Source: a bacterium
GTDB taxonomy: Bacteria > Fidelibacterota > Marinisomatia > Marinisomatales > JAHJCW01
Length of the DNA: 13,630 nucleotides
NCBI GenBank assembly: GCA_018812885.1
Contig: JAHJCW010000023.1
Coordinates: 1 to 13,630, forward strand
Reading direction: 5' to 3'
Part shown: positions 6,040-13,630 of the stretch, piece by piece
Layout: every line of letters begins with the position of its first letter
How positions within the stretch are numbered: position 1 is the stretch's first letter
Program-made: the position numbers and the translations under genes
Notes under the pieces: generated by a model
Databases searched by the model: none
What the model was told of the DNA's origin: nothing
Seen by the model: the letters and a program-made list of their open reading frames with translations, nothing else

Positions 6040-9000
6040 TCTACCCAGATATTTTTTTCGCCGTATTCTTCGCGCAATTTTTGTAAAAATAATTTATTCG
6101 ATGACACTTTTATATTCTGTGCTAGAATCCTTTGTCTTAGCTGACCATTGGCAATGTGAAATATTAAACTGCAACTTCCACGGAATTGCTCTGCCAACCT
6201 GTGTAACTTTTCAAGATCCATTTTCTCTGCCAATTGAGGAGTTAATCTAATATTTACGCGCCTTGACAATAACTCCCTACAATTTTCCAACGGTACAATT
6301 TGATCTGCTATTAATTTAAGATCAGCAAAATCAGATCGATCAGTTGGTTTTCCCTGAATAAAAACAATTTTATTGTCTTCTATCAAATTCTTATACCGTT
6401 CATATGTATCACTAAAGATTAAAATTTCAGCTTGACCACCTAAACAATCTAAGTTGAAAAACGCCATTTGATTATTTTTCCTATCATAATGATGGCGTAA
6501 ATCGCGTATTATTCCACCAATTTGAATTTTGTCCACTGACTTCAACGAAATATTTTCAGAAAAATCAAAATTACTAAACTCTTCTAAATCATCAGCATAT
6601 TTTAGCAACGGATGTCCTGATAAATATAATCCCAAAACTTCTTTTTCTTGATCCAAGGATTCCTGCTCACTCCATTCTTCTGCTTCAGACAGCGGCGGTT
6701 TTACCACAACTTCACTTTCCAAAGAAATTGAACTTGCAAATAGTCCAACTTGATTACTCGAAGCATCATCTTGCCTCTGGTGTCCATATTTGAGGGCATT
6801 ATCAATTGACGCAAACATCTGCGCCCTTGTGCCATGAAGTGAATCCATTGCACCGGCTTTAATCAAACTTTCCAACACTTTTTTATTAAGCGAGTGAAGA
6901 TCCACCCGACTGCATAAATCAAATATGTCCGTGAATTTTCTGTTTTTAGCTCTTACATCTATTATTTTTTCAACAGTTTTTGTGCCAACATTTTTTACAG
7001 CATTTATCCCAAATGAAATGGTTTTATCATTAATCGGACGAAATTCAACATCCGAAACGTTGATATCCGGTGCATTCACTTTAATGCCTAACTTTCGGCA
7101 TTCATTAATTAATATAACAACGCGATCACTATTGGACATTTCGCTTGTTAAATTGGCTGACATGAACTCCGCCGGATAATATGTCTTTAGCCATGCAGTC
7201 TGATAAGCGATTATCGCATACGCAGTAGCATGACTTTTGTTAAAACCATATTGTGCAAATGTTTCAATTAATTTTACGATTTCATTTGCCTTACTCTCAT
7301 TTATTCCGCGATTAATGGCTCCTGCAATAAATTTTTCAGTACTTTCCTTCATCAATTCTGCAATTTTTTTACCCATTGCGCGGCGCATAATATCAGCTTC
7401 GGCCATGCTAAAGCCGCCAATTTTATTTGCTATTTGCATCACTTGTTCCTGATACACAATTATACCATGGGTCTCTTTTAATATTGGTTCTAAATCAGGA
7501 TGCGGGTAAATAATTTTCTTTTTTCTATGCTTTCTATCAATATAGTCATTGATGTTATTCATGGGACCGGGACGATAAAGTGCATTCATTGCGATTAAAT
7601 CTTCAAGCGCCGTTGGTTTTAATTTTTTAAGGAATTCTCGCATTCCCGATGACTCAAACTGGAAAATCCCGGCAGTCATGCCCTTTGCAAACAACTTAAA
7701 TACTTTTTGATCATCATATTGTAACCCATCTATATCAACCTCAACACCACGGAGTTTGATTAACTTTACGGCTTTATCAATAACCGTTAGGGTTCTAAGT
7801 CCTAAAAAGTCCATTTTTAACAAGCCAAGATCTTCTAACCCCTTCATGTCGTACTGACTAGTGATATCGCCTTGCGACGATTTGTAAAGCGGCACATAAT
7901 CTGTCAAATCGCTCGGAGCGATTACCACACCGGCTGCATGCGTGGAGGCGTGGCGATTCATTCCTTCTAAAACTAATGAATGTTGAATGAGCTCCCTGAA
8001 TTCTCCTTCAGCATATTCGCGTAATTCAGGACTTTTTTCAATTGCATCTTTTAAGGAAATATTTATTTCTTCCGGTATTGCTTTTGCTATTTTATCAACT
8101 TCGCTATATGGGTAACTCATCACGCGTCCAACATCTCGCACAACCTGCCGGGCTTTCATTTTACCGAATGTAATAATTTGCGTAACAGCATTTTCACCAT
8201 ATTGCCGTTTTATATAATCAATTACTTCACCGCGCCTCTCTATGCAAAAATCAATATCTATATCAGGTAAACTAATGCGTTCAGGATTTAGGAATCTTTC
8301 GAAGAGTAAATTATATTTTAAGGGATCGATCGATGTAATACCTAAAGCGTAGGAAACTATGCTTCCGGCGGCAGATCCACGGCCGGGTCCAACGGGAATA
8401 CCATTTTCTTTTGCATATTTTACAAAATCGGCTGTTATTAAGAAATATCCGGCAAAACCCATTTTTTTTATTACACCTATTTCATGATCAAAACGAGATT
8501 GTATCTTTTCATCAATTCCACCGTATCGTTCATTCAACCCTTTATTGCATAATTTATATAAATAATCATCAGGATTAGAGCTTGTTGATTCATCCGGTAT
8601 GGGAAAATTCGGTAAATGATATTCACCTAATGGAATTTCCAGATCTATGCTATCCGCAATGCGACGTGTATTCTTTATTGCGCCTGGAATATCTTTAAAT
8701 AACGCATACATTTCATCTTGTGATTTTAGATAAAACTCATCTGTTGCATAGCGCATCCGGTTGGGGTCATTTCGTTCTTTTCCTGTTGATAGACAAATCA
8801 GAATATCATGCGCATCATAATGTTCTTTTTTAGCATAATGTGCGTCATTTGTTGCAACTATTGGTAGACCAATTTCTTCAGCAAGACGCTTAGTTCCGGT
8901 AATATTAATTTGCTCTTCGGGAATCCGATGATTTTGCACTTCAAGGTAAAATCGCCCCGGGAATATTTCTGCAAATTCTAGGGCAGCTTTTTTAGCACCT

Positions 9001-9461
9001 TTGTAATCATTTTTTACTATTCTTTCAGGGATCTCTCCCTTTAAACAGGCAGATAATGCAATTAAACCATCACTGTGCTTTCTTAATAATTCTTTATCAA
9101 TGCGTGGGCGATAATAAAATCCATCTAAGTAACCATAGGTTATTAATTTCATCAGATTTTTATATCCGATATAATTTTGTGCTAATAAGATTAAATGATT
9201 ACTTCCACCACCCAATTGACCGCTTTTATCAGTATGTTTCCCTTTGGCGACATATACTTCACTACCAATAATTGGTTTGATTCCCTTCTTTTTTGCAGTA
9301 TTATAAAATTGTATGGCGCTGAACATATTGCCATGTTCGGTTAGTGCTATAGCATCCATTCCTAAAGCGAGAATAGTATCGAGCATAACATCAATGTTTT
9401 GCGCACCATCAAGCAAACTGTAATCCGAGTGATTATGAAGATGCACGAACTCTGAAGCCAT
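6036..9461 (-). CDS. dnaE: DNA polymerase III alpha subunit
   Basis: The 1141-residue protein is the replicative polymerase catalytic subunit, close to the E. coli length (1160). Domains in order: PHP domain about 1-280, palm/fingers core about 290-830, tandem HhH region about 820-880, OB fold about 975-1060, and a C-terminal region. Catalytic aspartates are Asp402 and Asp404 (PDIDIDF) and Asp551 (KMDFLGLRTLT). The internal clamp-binding motif is QVGLF at 904-908. The PHP domain appears to keep its full metal site: His9, His11, Asp18, His43, Glu68, His89, Cys139, Asp206 and His208. In E. coli several of these are lost. This DnaE may thus have metal-dependent proofreading activity of its own. 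The start overlaps the UbiA stop by one base (TAATG) and its stop overlaps dtd by four (ATGA). It is a DnaE1-type enzyme by length and motif order, not PolC. Confidence 0.97.
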   Translation of the reverse strand: MASEFVHLHNHSDYSLLDGAQNIDVMLDTILALGMDAIALTEHGNMFSAIQFYNTAKKKGIKPIIGSEVYVAKGKHTDKSGQLGGGSNHLILLAQNYIGYKNLMKLITYGYLDGFYYRPRIDKELLRKHSDGLIALSACLKGEIPERIVKNDYKGAKKAALEFAEIFPGRFYLEVQNHRIPEEQINITGTKRLAEEIGLPIVATNDAHYAKKEHYDAHDILICLSTGKERNDPNRMRYATDEFYLKSQDEMYALFKDIPGAIKNTRRIADSIDLEIPLGEYHLPNFPIPDESTSSNPDDYLYKLCNKGLNERYGGIDEKIQSRFDHEIGVIKKMGFAGYFLITADFVKYAKENGIPVGPGRGSAAGSIVSYALGITSIDPLKYNLLFERFLNPERISLPDIDIDFCIERRGEVIDYIKRQYGENAVTQIITFGKMKARQVVRDVGRVMSYPYSEVDKIAKAIPEEINISLKDAIEKSPELREYAEGEFRELIQHSLVLEGMNRHASTHAAGVVIAPSDLTDYVPLYKSSQGDITSQYDMKGLEDLGLLKMDFLGLRTLTVIDKAVKLIKLRGVEVDIDGLQYDDQKVFKLFAKGMTAGIFQFESSGMREFLKKLKPTALEDLIAMNALYRPGPMNNINDYIDRKHRKKKIIYPHPDLEPILKETHGIIVYQEQVMQIANKIGGFSMAEADIMRRAMGKKIAELMKESTEKFIAGAINRGINESKANEIVKLIETFAQYGFNKSHATAYAIIAYQTAWLKTYYPAEFMSANLTSEMSNSDRVVILINECRKLGIKVNAPDINVSDVEFRPINDKTISFGINAVKNVGTKTVEKIIDVRAKNRKFTDIFDLCSRVDLHSLNKKVLESLIKAGAMDSLHGTRAQMFASIDNALKYGHQRQDDASSNQVGLFASSISLESEVVVKPPLSEAEEWSEQESLDQEKEVLGLYLSGHPLLKYADDLEEFSNFDFSENISLKSVDKIQIGGIIRDLRHHYDRKNNQMAFFNLDCLGGQAEILIFSDTYERYKNLIEDNKIVFIQGKPTDRSDFADLKLIADQIVPLENCRELLSRRVNIRLTPQLAEKMDLEKLHRLAEQFRGSCSLIFHIANGQLRQRILAQNIKVSSNKLFLQKLREEYGEKNIWVE

Positions 9462-10300
9462 TATATTGAGCCCAACCAGACAGCAAAAACTCCGGCAATT
9501 GTACTAAATTTTAGTAATTGCGCAACTCGTTTTGCGGTAATAATTGTAGGGGATTTCATTGTTGAAAATACAGTTATTACTAAAGGAATCTCAACGCCAA
9601 ATAATACAAATATTATATACCAATAATTATATTTACCCATTATAAATGGAAGAATAGCTCCAATGCCGATAATAATTGCAAAAACAGATGCCAACCACCA
9701 AGCTTTTTCCACTCCGGCAATTATTGGAAATGTCTTCAGGTTCACCTTACGATCACCTTCCACGTCGCTAATATCCTTCACAAGTTCCCTTACGGCAGTC
9801 AAACCAAATGCCAAAATTGCCGGTATAATCATTTTTTGCATATCATTCAACGCAGCGCCTGCAAATAGAAAAGTTAATCCCAGGATCAATGCAATAATTA
9901 AGTTGCCGACTAAGGGCATTCCCTTAAACCAAATGCTATAAAATATCATCAGTGGTAACGCAATCGCAACTGCGATAATAGTTGCTGCGAATAGCAATGT
10001 AGTTGCCCATACAGTACCAATAATAAATAATGCGATAGCTAAGAATAATGCGGTTTGCTGTTTAACATCGCCTGAAACCAAGGGACGATTTGGTCGATTG
10101 ATTCTATCTGTCTCTATATCGAAATAATCATTTATTGCATTGGCTGCAGCGTTATAACAAACCACCACGTATAATGCCGTAAGCCATACGCTAACCTGAC
10201 TCATTTGCTTCAAAATGGATGCAGTAATAATTACTGTAAAAGCACCAATTGTACAATTGAGCGGACGTAAAATTTTGATATGTGCTAATAATTTATTCAT
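9461..10300 (-). CDS. UbiA-family prenyltransferase, like (di)geranylgeranylglyceryl-phosphate synthase
   Basis: A 279-residue integral membrane prenyltransferase with about eight or nine hydrophobic helices. Both Mg2+/diphosphate motifs are intact: NDYFDIETDRINRPNRP (57-73) and KDISDVEGDRK (about 175-185). The N-terminus IKILRPLNCTIGAFTVII and the second motif's RELVKDISDVEGDRKVNLKTFPI pattern resemble archaeal digeranylgeranylglyceryl-phosphate synthase and its bacterial homologues rather than UbiA or MenA of quinone synthesis, where I would expect different context and motifs. The proposed reaction is transfer of a second geranylgeranyl (or other polyprenyl) group to a prenylglyceryl phosphate in the membrane. 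The first enzyme of that route (GGGPS/PcrB) is not in the window. The start overlaps prmC's stop by 4 bases (ATGA). The family is secure; the substrate is inferred. Confidence 0.86.
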   Translation of the reverse strand: MNKLLAHIKILRPLNCTIGAFTVIITASILKQMSQVSVWLTALYVVVCYNAAANAINDYFDIETDRINRPNRPLVSGDVKQQTALFLAIALFIIGTVWATTLLFAATIIAVAIALPLMIFYSIWFKGMPLVGNLIIALILGLTFLFAGAALNDMQKMIIPAILAFGLTAVRELVKDISDVEGDRKVNLKTFPIIAGVEKAWWLASVFAIIIGIGAILPFIMGKYNYWYIIFVLFGVEIPLVITVFSTMKSPTIITAKRVAQLLKFSTIAGVFAVWLGSI

Positions 10301-11175
10301 ACAACTTGAGCTATTAATACACGGTCATCACCGTTATAATCTTTGATTAATTCAATATTTTTAAATTTTTCATTTGAAAATACTTTCATAGCTTTTTTAG
10401 GATGTTCTCCCAATCCAACTTCAAGAAAAAGCCAACCGTTTGGATTTAGTATTGTTGGGCTAATTTCCGAAATTTTACGGTAAAAAGTTAACCCATCCAC
10501 TGAATCGGTTAAAGCTGAAATTGGCTCAAAATTTTTAACATCCGGCATTAATGATTCGATTTCTTCTTGAGGTATGTAGGGCGGGTTAGATATAATTATA
10601 TCATATTTCTCTTTGATATTATTTTCAAATAAATCAATTTGAAAAAATTTCACACTATTAATTTTTAAGGTCTCTGCGTTTAATTTTGCAATCTCAATTG
10701 CTTTTACTGATTTATCAATCCCTGTGACCTTGGCATTTGGCAACTCGTTACCCAATGCCAAAGCTAAACAACCGGACCCGGTTCCAATATCCAATATAGA
10801 AATATTTGATTTTTTATCTACAGTTTCTATTAGAACTTCGATCAATCGTTCGCTCTCAGGACGAGGGATCAATACATCAGATGTTACATCGAGTATCAAA
10901 TCATAAAACCCGGCTTTGCCGGTAATGTATTGTATCGGTTCCCTGTTTTTTCTCCGTTGCACCCATCCTCGAAGTTTTGCAAGCTGTGATTCTGCAAATG
11001 GTTCTTCAAATCGTAAATATAGATTAACACGACTGCATTCTAGAATATCCTGAAGTAAGATTTCAATTTCTTTGCGTGGATTATCAAAATCATTATCGGC
11101 AAAATACTGTTCACCCCATTTTATGAGGTCAATCACCCGCCATATTTTCTGTGAATTGCGGGTACCGGCTGTCAT
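10297..11175 (-). CDS. prmC: Release factor glutamine methyltransferase
   Basis: PrmC methylates the Gln of the GGQ motif in class-1 release factors, using SAM, which speeds peptide release. The 292-residue protein has the N-terminal helical release-factor-binding domain (about 10-85, ending EPIQYITG), the linker with LIPRPESE (102-108; usually PRPETE), the SAM loop ILDIGTGSGCLALAL (127-141) and the catalytic NPPY motif at 197-200. It abuts prfA directly (stop TAA next to start ATG). AAGGGCG about 8 bases upstream may serve as the ribosome binding site. Its position behind prfA is the common arrangement, since RF1 is its substrate. Confidence 0.96.
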   Translation of the reverse strand: MTAGTRNSQKIWRVIDLIKWGEQYFADNDFDNPRKEIEILLQDILECSRVNLYLRFEEPFAESQLAKLRGWVQRRKNREPIQYITGKAGFYDLILDVTSDVLIPRPESERLIEVLIETVDKKSNISILDIGTGSGCLALALGNELPNAKVTGIDKSVKAIEIAKLNAETLKINSVKFFQIDLFENNIKEKYDIIISNPPYIPQEEIESLMPDVKNFEPISALTDSVDGLTFYRKISEISPTILNPNGWLFLEVGLGEHPKKAMKVFSNEKFKNIELIKDYNGDDRVLIAQVV

Positions 11176-12237
11176 TTATTCGCCCTTTAGGATTTCTTGC
11201 TGTTCTGCGATGCGCAACTGGTCAATCATTTCAGAAATGTCGCCATCCAACATCGCTTCAAGATGATATGCGGTATAATTAATACGATGATCTGTAATTC
11301 GTCCTTGCGGATAATTGTAAGTCCGTATTTTTGCCGATCTGTCACCGGTAGAAACTAATGTTTTACGTTCATGGGCACGTTCTGATGCAATTCTTTCTTC
11401 TTCTGCCGCAAGCATACGTGAGCGCAGTACTTTTAACGCAGCAGCACGATTTTTATGCTGTGACTTCTCATCCTGACAGGTTACAACTAGGCCAGTAGGA
11501 AGATGAGTTATGCGAATAGCAGATTCAGTCTTATTAACATGTTGGCCACCGGCGCCACTAGAACGATAAGTATCGATTTTGAGATCCTCAGTTCTTATCT
11601 CAATATCAGCTTCTTCTGCTTCCGGTAAAATTGCCACAGTTGCAGCTGATGTATGAACTCTGCCACTTGCTTCTGTTTTTGGTACGCGCTGTACACGATG
11701 GACACCGCTTTCATACTTCATTTTACCATAAGCCCCGACCCCGGCAATAGAAAATACGATTTCCTTAAAACCGCCAATTCCAGTTTCGTTAGCATTCATA
11801 ACATGAAATTGCCAATTTAAGCGTTCCGCAAAGCGCGAATACATTCTATACAAATCCGAAACAAATAATGCAGCTTCGTCGCCACCTGTCCCCGCTCTAA
11901 TTTCAACAATTATATTTTTGTCATCATTAGGATTTTTCGGTATTAGTAAAATTTTTAACTTTTCTTCACACTTCTGGAGTTCTAACTCTGTATTGGGCAA
12001 ATCGTCTTTGGCAATTTCTTTCAATTCTGCATCATCCCCATCTAATATTTCACGGTATTCTGCAATCTGCTTTTTAAGAACAATATATTTCCTTGATTGA
12101 TTTACCACATCCTCTAGTGCGCTGCGTTCTTTAGCAATTTCTGTAACTTTATTATTATTAGCAAGAATTTCAGGATTGGTTAATAATTTTTCAAGAGCCT
12201 CGAAACGATTAATTATTTGTTGTAGTTTATTTATCAT
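11176..12237 (-). CDS. prfA: Peptide chain release factor 1
   Basis: RF1 recognises UAA and UAG stop codons in the ribosomal A site and triggers peptide release. The 353-residue length fits RF1 (E. coli about 360). The stop-codon-reading PxT motif is PKT at 186-188 inside HRVQRVPKTEASGRVHTSAAT, which separates it from RF2 (SPF). The catalytic GGQ is at 230-232 (SSGAGGQHVNKTESAIR), and Gln232 is the target of the PrmC encoded next. No in-frame UGA readthrough or programmed frameshift is seen, in keeping with RF1. The ATG overlaps the end of the DUF1385 gene by 4 bases (ATGA), and the stop abuts prmC. Confidence 0.97.
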   Translation of the reverse strand: MINKLQQIINRFEALEKLLTNPEILANNNKVTEIAKERSALEDVVNQSRKYIVLKKQIAEYREILDGDDAELKEIAKDDLPNTELELQKCEEKLKILLIPKNPNDDKNIIVEIRAGTGGDEAALFVSDLYRMYSRFAERLNWQFHVMNANETGIGGFKEIVFSIAGVGAYGKMKYESGVHRVQRVPKTEASGRVHTSAATVAILPEAEEADIEIRTEDLKIDTYRSSGAGGQHVNKTESAIRITHLPTGLVVTCQDEKSQHKNRAAALKVLRSRMLAAEEERIASERAHERKTLVSTGDRSAKIRTYNYPQGRITDHRINYTAYHLEAMLDGDISEMIDQLRIAEQQEILKGE

Positions 12238-13208
12238 CCGATTGCTTCCGCTACATATTTTTTACCAATAACATCTTTATACCTGTCTCCAAACGCCGAT
12301 TTTAGTGCCATAATTGATACTTCTACCATTGCGTCTTCCGGTTCTTTGGTCGTGATATGTTGTAACCATAATCCCGGAGCTCTCAACATGCGGAAGACTA
12401 CATTATCGCCATTGCGGGCGCTGATTTTTAATACTTCATAGCCGATACCGGCTACTAAGGGCATCAGCAGCAAATGTAATAAAATTCTTGAAATAACAGT
12501 AAGACTACCAAAAAAACCAATAAAAATAGTATCGATTACCGAGAAAATAATTATGGCTGAAATCATTACGATAAATAAAAAACTTGTTCCGCAACGCGGA
12601 TGTTGAGTTGGAAATGATTGAGCATTTTTTACCGTAACTGCTTTGCCGGATTCAAAATTATACACAACTCGGTGTTCAGCTCCATGATATTGAAACAATC
12701 TTTTAACATCCTTCATTAATGATATCAAAATAAGATATAGTATAAAAAATGTTATCCGGAAAAATCCGGCAATCAGGTTGAATAAAAATGCTTCTTTACT
12801 AACTAAAAATAGTTTTGTTGTTATCCAATACGGCGCGGCCATGAAAAGGACAAGCGCCAAAATAATTGCAGTTGAAGTAGTGAAAAACGCAGCTAACTTG
12901 CCGGGGGTTTTCTTTTTATCTTCTTCCGGCGTTGCAATGTCGGCTGACCATTGTAAGGTTTGCATACCCATTTTTAACGATTCAAATAGTGATATAATTC
13001 CACGAAAAACCGGTTTTTTCCATATCTTACTTTTTTCAACTCTTGATGTAAAATCATGTTTATCAACGTGGATTTTACCTTCCGCATCGCGAACGGCCGT
13101 TGCATACACTCCCGGAACACGCATCATTACGCCCTCTATCACAGCTTGCCCACCCACCAAAATTGATGGTTTCATTAATGTATTAATTATAATTTTTTTT
13201 AAAACCAT
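12234..13208 (-). CDS. DUF1385 family membrane protein, YqhQ-like
   Basis: The 324-residue protein belongs to the DUF1385/YqhQ family, which has no established biochemical role. Signatures: GGQAVIEGVMMR (19-30), YHGAEHRVVYNFE (174-186), QHPRCGTSFLF (about 202-212) and PGLWLQHITTKEPED (about 278-292). Several hydrophobic stretches (about 107-130, 141-165, 208-235, 240-258) make it an integral inner-membrane protein. The conserved His and Cys residues suggest a metal or catalytic site, which is an inference. Two starts are possible: ATG at 13208 with a weak GGA about 8 bases upstream, or ATG at 13175 (residue 12), giving MKPSILVGGQAVIEG, which matches the usual N-terminus of the family but has no ribosome binding site. 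The longer form is given. It is the first gene of the coupled block leading to prfA. Confidence 0.9.
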   Translation of the reverse strand: MVLKKIIINTLMKPSILVGGQAVIEGVMMRVPGVYATAVRDAEGKIHVDKHDFTSRVEKSKIWKKPVFRGIISLFESLKMGMQTLQWSADIATPEEDKKKTPGKLAAFFTTSTAIILALVLFMAAPYWITTKLFLVSKEAFLFNLIAGFFRITFFILYLILISLMKDVKRLFQYHGAEHRVVYNFESGKAVTVKNAQSFPTQHPRCGTSFLFIVMISAIIIFSVIDTIFIGFFGSLTVISRILLHLLLMPLVAGIGYEVLKISARNGDNVVFRMLRAPGLWLQHITTKEPEDAMVEVSIMALKSAFGDRYKDVIGKKYVAEAIG

Positions 13209-13227
13209 ATTTTTTCCGCTTTGCCCT

Positions 13228-13255
13228 ATTCAATTTATTCATTAACAATGTTCAA
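13228..13255 (-). promoter_or_regulatory. Weak promoter candidate for the DUF1385-prfA operon
   Basis: On the minus strand TTGAAC (13255-13250) and TTGAAT (13233-13228) are separated by 16 bases. The -35 matches four of six and the -10 four of six. It lies just after the terminator hairpin, where a promoter for the operon would be expected if the hairpin stops most transcription. The match is modest. Confidence 0.3.
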
Positions 13256-13261
13256 AGATAC

Positions 13262-13303
13262 AAAAAGGACTTCTATCTTTCGAATAAAAACAGAAGTCCT
13301 TTT
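13262..13303 (-). terminator. Intrinsic terminator or attenuator after rpmE
   Basis: Read on the minus strand, AAAAGGACTTCT pairs perfectly with AGAAGTCCTTTT: a 12-bp stem with an 8-bp mixed core, a 17-base loop and a run of five T at the 3' side. It begins 10 bases after the rpmE stop codon. The A/T flanks make it symmetrical, so it could work in both directions, but there is no plus-strand gene reading into it. It separates rpmE from the downstream DUF1385-prfA operon. Confidence 0.8.
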
Positions 13304-13313
13304 CAATGTGTTG

Positions 13314-13523
13314 CTATTGAGCTTGGCGTTTTCCGTATTTTCTCTCGAATTTTTCGATTCTACCAGCCGTGTCAACCAATTTTTGTTTACCGGAAAAGAA
13401 CGGATGGCAAACGTTACAAATATCAATCCGTTGATCTCCAATAGTGCTATAAACCTTAAATGTATTACCGCAGGCACAATGTACGGTTCCAAGTTTGTAT
13501 TCAGGATGTATTTTCTCTTTCAT
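13314..13523 (-). CDS. rpmE: 50S ribosomal protein L31, zinc-binding type
   Basis: A 69-residue L31, starting MKEKIHPEYKLGTVHCACGN. The zinc ligands of the C+ type are present: Cys16, Cys18, Cys36 and Cys39 (HCACG and ICNVCHPFFSGKQK). The C-terminus DTAGRIEKFERKYG is standard for the family. L31 bridges the two subunits in the ribosome. The start is fixed by a strong AGGAG 6 bases upstream. The gene ends in TAG at 13316-13314 and is followed by the terminator hairpin. Its place ahead of a DUF1385/prfA/prmC block is seen in many bacteria. Under zinc limitation such C+ L31 is often replaced by a Cys-less paralogue, but no zinc-responsive site is recognisable here. Confidence 0.97.
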   Translation of the reverse strand: MKEKIHPEYKLGTVHCACGNTFKVYSTIGDQRIDICNVCHPFFSGKQKLVDTAGRIEKFERKYGKRQAQ

Positions 13524-13529
13524 CCGATT

Positions 13530-13534
13530 CTCCT
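13530..13534 (-). promoter_or_regulatory. Ribosome binding site of rpmE
   Basis: AGGAG on the minus strand lies 6 bases before the ATG at 13523. It is the strongest Shine-Dalgarno sequence in the window, as expected for a highly expressed ribosomal protein gene. Confidence 0.8.
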
Positions 13535-13561
13535 GTTAAATAAAATTTCTAAAAATTAATT

Positions 13562-13567
13562 ATTATA
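13562..13567 (-). promoter_or_regulatory. Candidate -10 element of rpmE
   Basis: A perfect TATAAT on the minus strand lies about 39 bases before the rpmE start. The sequence at the normal -35 distance (CAGCCC) does not match the consensus. The remaining 13568-13630 stretch shows no gene, hairpin or other clear element before the window ends. Confidence 0.35.
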
Positions 13568-13630
13568 AATTCTTCTGTTTGCGGGGGCTGAGTTTAACGA
13601 AATTAATATAAAATTCCTTGCAATATTTTA

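Noticed and set aside
12778..13245. A 155-codon open frame on the plus strand opposite the DUF1385 gene
   Set aside because: It is fully antisense to most of a well-supported membrane protein gene, has no family motif and no ribosome binding site; long antisense frames are common opposite hydrophobic coding regions.
13221..13559. A 112-codon plus-strand frame across the rpmE region, and an 85-codon minus-strand frame at 13235-13492
   Set aside because: Both overlap rpmE, whose L31 identity and strong ribosome binding site are clear, and both run through the terminator hairpin.
1..13630. Mobile elements, CRISPR arrays, tRNA genes, riboswitches, phage or defence genes
   Set aside because: No transposase or integrase motifs, spaced direct repeats, tRNA cloverleaf patterns or known riboswitch cores were recognised; nearly all sequence is explained by housekeeping genes.

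Overview
The window is a densely packed, AT-rich bacterial chromosomal segment. Fourteen coding regions are supported: two run on the plus strand near the left end and twelve on the minus strand. I see no tRNA or rRNA genes, CRISPR arrays, insertion sequences, integrases or phage genes, and no gap between genes longer than about 200 bases. The gene set (Zn-type L31, a YqhQ/DUF1385 protein beside prfA and prmC, a cobalamin-binding mutase subunit, a lipoprotein, and a prenyltransferase like the one in archaeal lipid synthesis) points to a Gram-negative-type bacterium. The Bacteroidota/Calditrichota/Marinimicrobia part of the tree would fit. That placement is an inference from gene content and style, not a measured result.

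Left part (1-2480): a secreted protein of unknown function runs off the left edge on the minus strand. It is divergent, by 49 bases, from pcm (protein-isoaspartate repair methyltransferase). A lipoprotein gene follows on the plus strand with its own likely promoter. It converges on a minus-strand gene for a conserved but uncharacterised soluble protein.

Middle (2555-6039, minus strand): reading 5' to 3' from right to left come dtd (D-aminoacyl-tRNA deacylase), a stand-alone B12-binding domain protein, a TPR protein, an M24 Xaa-Pro peptidase and a HAD hydrolase. The B12 protein and the TPR protein are translationally coupled. The spacings suggest one or two transcription units.

Right part (6036-13523, minus strand): rpmE, a terminator hairpin, then DUF1385/yqhQ, prfA, prmC, a UbiA-type prenyltransferase, dnaE and dtd. 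From DUF1385 to dtd every junction is a 4-base ATGA overlap, a 1-base TAATG overlap or a direct abutment, so this is almost certainly one operon. It joins translation termination (release factor RF1 and its glutamine methyltransferase), tRNA quality control (Dtd), the replicative DNA polymerase and a membrane-lipid enzyme.

Most genes are ordinary housekeeping genes. The points most worth a second look are the archaeal-like lipid prenyltransferase inside the prfA-prmC-dnaE operon, the uncharacterised 213-residue protein, the orphan B12-binding/TPR pair, the intact-looking PHP metal site of DnaE, and the terminator separating rpmE from the operon behind it. I found no convincing new defence, mobile or RNA-based system.
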